From Streptomyces sp. NRRL WC-3618 (GTDB taxonomy: Bacteria > Actinomycetota > Actinomycetes > Streptomycetales > Streptomycetaceae): a DNA stretch of 64,000 bases. Below are positions 62,107 through 64,000 of this stretch, piece after piece. The notes under the pieces were generated by a model. That model searched no databases. It was given only the letters and a program-made list of their open reading frames with translations, and was not told where the DNA came from. The position numbers and the translations under genes were made by a program. Position 1 is the stretch's first letter. Each line of letters begins with the position of its first letter. Location of the stretch: contig NZ_LGDW01000130.1 of the NCBI RefSeq assembly GCF_001280005.1, positions 20,427 to 84,426 on the forward strand, written 5' to 3'.

Positions 62107-62541
62107 ATGAGCAGCGCCTCGCTTCAGCCCGTATCGGGACCGGGTCGTCGTACGGTCATGGCGGCGGCCGGCGCGGCGGGGCTCACCGTCGCGCTGACCG
62201 CGTGCGGGGCTGACGACGACTCGTCGGACTCGGCCGCCCAGCCGGGTGCCGCGGGCACCGCCCTCGCGAAGACCTCCGACATCCCGGAGGGCGGCGGCAG
62301 GATATTCAAGGAACAGGGTGTGGTGGTCACCCAGCCGACGGCGGGCACGTTCAAGGCGTTCTCGTCGAAGTGCACGCACGCGGGCTGCGCCGTGACGGGT
62401 ATCACCGACGGCGTCATCACCTGCCCGTGCCACAAGAGCGAGTTCTCGGTCGCCGACGGCAGCGTGAAGAAGGGCCCCGCGACCAAGCCGCTCCCCGCCG
62501 AGTCGATCAAGGTGTCGGGCGACTCCATCACCCTCGCCTGA
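62107..62541 (+). CDS. Rieske [2Fe-2S] Tat lipoprotein
   Basis: This 144-residue protein has a Tat-type signal (GRRTVMAAAGAAGLTVALTAC) ending in a lipobox (LTAC), so it should be exported folded and lipid-anchored. The mature part has both Rieske cluster motifs: CTHAGC (Cys-x-His) and CPCHKSEF (Cys-x-x-His). It would carry electrons at the outer face of the membrane. It is common in Streptomyces, has its own AAGGAA ribosome binding site, and is probably not part of the preceding biosynthetic operon. Confidence 0.9.
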   Translation: MSSASLQPVSGPGRRTVMAAAGAAGLTVALTACGADDDSSDSAAQPGAAGTALAKTSDIPEGGGRIFKEQGVVVTQPTAGTFKAFSSKCTHAGCAVTGITDGVITCPCHKSEFSVADGSVKKGPATKPLPAESIKVSGDSITLA

Positions 62542-62544
62542 CCC

Positions 62545-63189
62545 TCACCCGGCGCGGCGGGACCGCTTGAGACAGGCCAGCACCTCGTCGGTGGTCGCGA
62601 CGGTGGCGACCAGCGCGAGGGTGTTGCGGATCATCGCGGGGGTGTAGTCGGAGGGCACACCCGCGATGGCGTCCCCGGGCACGACGACGGTGTATCCCCG
62701 GTTCACGGCGTCGAACACGGCGTTGGGGATCGCGACGTTGGCCGAGACGCCGGTCACGATCAGCGTGCGGCAGCCGAGGTTGCGGAGCAGGGCGTCGACA
62801 TCGGTGCCCTGGATCGGCGACAGCCCGTGCAGCCGCCGTACGACGAAGTCCTCGTCGGCGACCTCGATCGGCGGTGCGACGCGCACCGCGGTGGTGCCGG
62901 AGAGCTGCTGGACGGGGAGTCGTTCGGCGGCACGGAACAGTCGTGCGTTGCGATTCGCGCCCCGGCCGTCCGGACGGCGTTCCGCGATGGCGTGGATCAC
63001 CTGGACGCCGGTCTCGTGGGCGGCGGCCACCAACCTGGCGACGTGGGCGAGCGCCCCGGACGACCGTGCCTCCCGGGCGAGTTCGGGCAGGGCGCTGTCC
63101 GGTCCGACGACGCCCTGCTGGCACTCGACGGTGAGCAGGACCGTGGTCACGGGGTCGAGGAGTTCGCTGAGCTGTTCGTACGACGGCAT
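62545..63189 (-). CDS. Isochorismatase-fold protein lacking the catalytic cysteine
   Basis: This 214-residue protein has the cysteine-hydrolase fold: VTTVLLTVECQQGVVG at the start, VRRLHGLSPIQGTDVDALLRNLGCRTLIVTGV, and NAVFDAVNRGYTVVVPGDAIAG. In active members the first strand ends in an Asp and the NV-C-V turn carries the nucleophile. Here those positions are Glu (VEC) and Ala (NVAIPN). A whole actinobacterial subgroup seems to share this, so it may be a non-hydrolytic or differently acting relative. It ends three bases from the convergent Rieske gene and is divergent from the PPOX gene. Confidence 0.8.
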   Translation of the reverse strand: MPSYEQLSELLDPVTTVLLTVECQQGVVGPDSALPELAREARSSGALAHVARLVAAAHETGVQVIHAIAERRPDGRGANRNARLFRAAERLPVQQLSGTTAVRVAPPIEVADEDFVVRRLHGLSPIQGTDVDALLRNLGCRTLIVTGVSANVAIPNAVFDAVNRGYTVVVPGDAIAGVPSDYTPAMIRNTLALVATVATTDEVLACLKRSRRAG

Positions 63190-63253
63190 GGCGGGTGAGA
63201 GTAGTGCCCGTCGCGCACGGGCGGAAGACGGACCGTTTTCTTTTCTGACGTGA

Positions 63254-63275
63254 TGTCAGAGGATCACCTCTGACA
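63254..63275. promoter_or_regulatory. Perfect palindromic operator in the divergent promoter
   Basis: TGTCAGAGG and CCTCTGACA are perfect nine-base arms around ATCA, 39 bases upstream of the PPOX start and 65 from the isochorismatase-fold gene start. A second, weaker repeat TGAC-N5-GTCA (63246-63258) overlaps it. This should be the site of a dimeric repressor (TetR- or MarR-type size). Confidence 0.6.
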
Positions 63276-63314
63276 CGACGTGAGAGAACAAGAAGAGAAC
63301 AAGAGGGGGATCTT

Positions 63315-63782
63315 ATGACCGCCACTCAGCGCCGAGGCCGGAAGATCATGATGACGCCGGGCGAGCTGGACGAGTTCCTGACGACGCAGCGCACCTGCCG
63401 GGTCGCCACCGTGTCGGCCGAGGGCGCTCCACATGTGAGCACGCTGTGGTTCGCCTGGGACGGCATCTCGATGTGGCTGTACTCGGTGGTCCGCAGCAAG
63501 CGCTGGACCGACCTGCGCCGCGACCCACGGGTCGCGATCGTCGTCGACACGGGCGAGGAGTACGACGAACTGCGCGGCGTCGAACTGTCCGGCACCGTCG
63601 AGTTCGTCGGCGAGTCCCCCCGCACCGGCGAACTACGCGCCGAACTGGACGTCCCGGAAACCCTGTTCGCCCGCAAGAACTTCCGCCTGGACGAGATGCC
63701 CCACGACGGCAGACACGCGTGGATCCGCCTGACCCCAGAAAAAACGGTCTCCTGGGACTTCCGCAAACTCCCACCGCAGTAG
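63315..63782 (+). CDS. PPOX (pyridoxamine-phosphate-oxidase-like) family protein
   Basis: This 155-residue split-barrel protein has MMTPGELDEFLTTQRTCRVATVSAEGAPHVSTLWFAWDG, typical of the PPOX class, with SVVRSKRWTDLRRDPRVAIVVDTG as the cofactor-binding strand. Members bind FMN, F420 or haem, and many Streptomyces ones are F420-dependent reductases. It is divergent from the isochorismatase-fold gene behind a strong palindrome, and a G7/C7 terminator follows. AGGGGG precedes ATG 63315. Confidence 0.85.
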   Translation: MTATQRRGRKIMMTPGELDEFLTTQRTCRVATVSAEGAPHVSTLWFAWDGISMWLYSVVRSKRWTDLRRDPRVAIVVDTGEEYDELRGVELSGTVEFVGESPRTGELRAELDVPETLFARKNFRLDEMPHDGRHAWIRLTPEKTVSWDFRKLPPQ

Positions 63783-63791
63783 CGGGGGCGT

Positions 63792-63812
63792 CTGGGGGGG
63801 GAGCCCCCCCAG
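63792..63812 (+). terminator. Terminator of the PPOX gene
   Basis: CTGGGGGGG (63792-63800) and CCCCCCCAG (63804-63812) form a perfect nine-base-pair stem with a GAG loop, ten bases after the stop codon. Confidence 0.7.
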
Positions 63813-63821
63813 CTTCCTCTC

Positions 63822-63895
63822 CAGCCCGTCCGGCGCTTGAGGACAAGCCCCCTTCAGCCCAGGCCCAGCACTTCAGCCCGTCCGGCGTTTGAGGA
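63822..63895. repeat. Two direct copies of a common Streptomyces intergenic repeat
   Basis: A 22-base unit beginning CAGCCCGTCCGGCG and ending TTGAGGAC occurs at 63822-63843 and 63874-63895 with one mismatch. This sequence is widespread between Streptomyces genes, usually near terminators. Nothing else is seen from 63813 to the window end. Confidence 0.7.
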
Positions 63896-64000
63896 CGAGG
63901 CCCCTTCAGGGCCGAAAGCGGGTCTGGGGCGGCAGCCCAGAAGGACGGGACGGGTAAGGGCGGCGGGGGCGAAACACCCCCCCCCGGCGCCACCTCAGTG

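Overview
The window is high-GC DNA with dense Streptomyces-type coding: GTG and TTG starts, ATGA/GTGA overlaps, rare TTA codons, and dispersed GGGGCGCGGGG elements. It is most likely a chromosomal segment of a Streptomyces or a close relative. No rRNA, tRNA, CRISPR array or insertion sequence was seen.

Layout. (1) 1-20,829 is ordinary chromosome. It holds a divergent EF-Tu (tuf3 type), a VTT membrane protein, a three-gene sugar-related operon (oxidoreductase, DUF6807, cupin) with a LacI-type operator, uppP, lnt, ung, a lone peptide-type solute-binding lipoprotein, several short-chain dehydrogenases including a FabG, and a DUF3037/HipA-like pair. (2) 20,830-21,612 is a long non-coding boundary with two tandem palindromes and a clear sigma-70-type promoter. 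(3) 21,613-38,145 looks like a p-terphenyl (echoside/terfestatin-like) biosynthetic locus. It starts with a TTA-containing atypical response regulator. An A-T-TE synthetase of the polyporic-acid type follows, then a reductase, an NTF2-fold dehydratase candidate and a dedicated prephenate dehydratase that would supply phenylpyruvate. Next come quinone/redox enzymes, an O-methyltransferase, an MFS exporter, a CoA ligase and an ECF41 sigma factor. A large LuxR-type regulator (38,524-40,833) separates this from the next block.

(4) 40,982-62,019 is a second locus of two divergent operons around a 362-bp control region. The leftward operon encodes two DegT aminotransferases, a methyltransferase, a UbiA/MenA-like prenyltransferase, a UDP-GlcNAc-type 6-dehydrogenase and a BenE-type transporter. 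The rightward operon encodes IspH, a short-chain prenyl diphosphate synthase, two Gfo/Idh oxidoreductases, a sugar-isomerase-like TIM barrel, an M20 amidohydrolase, an Ldh-type dehydrogenase, a DUF6917 protein, Dxs, IspG, an alpha/beta hydrolase, an FAD monooxygenase and a methyltransferase. MEP-pathway boosting, prenyl chain synthesis and amino-sugar or aminocyclitol chemistry occur together, with no polyketide synthase, glycosyltransferase or recognisable soluble terpene cyclase. I cannot match this to a described pathway, and it is the best candidate here for an undescribed system. (5) 62,107-64,000 returns to housekeeping-like genes: a Rieske lipoprotein, an isochorismatase-fold protein and a PPOX protein with a strong palindromic operator.

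Working model. The first locus makes a terphenyl quinone/hydroquinone from phenylpyruvate. The second makes a prenylated nitrogenous, sugar-derived metabolite. Whether the two are independent or make one hybrid (a prenylated terphenyl) cannot be decided from sequence. TTA codons in the response regulator, the TIM-barrel gene and the FAD gene suggest that both loci depend on bldA and are therefore developmentally timed.
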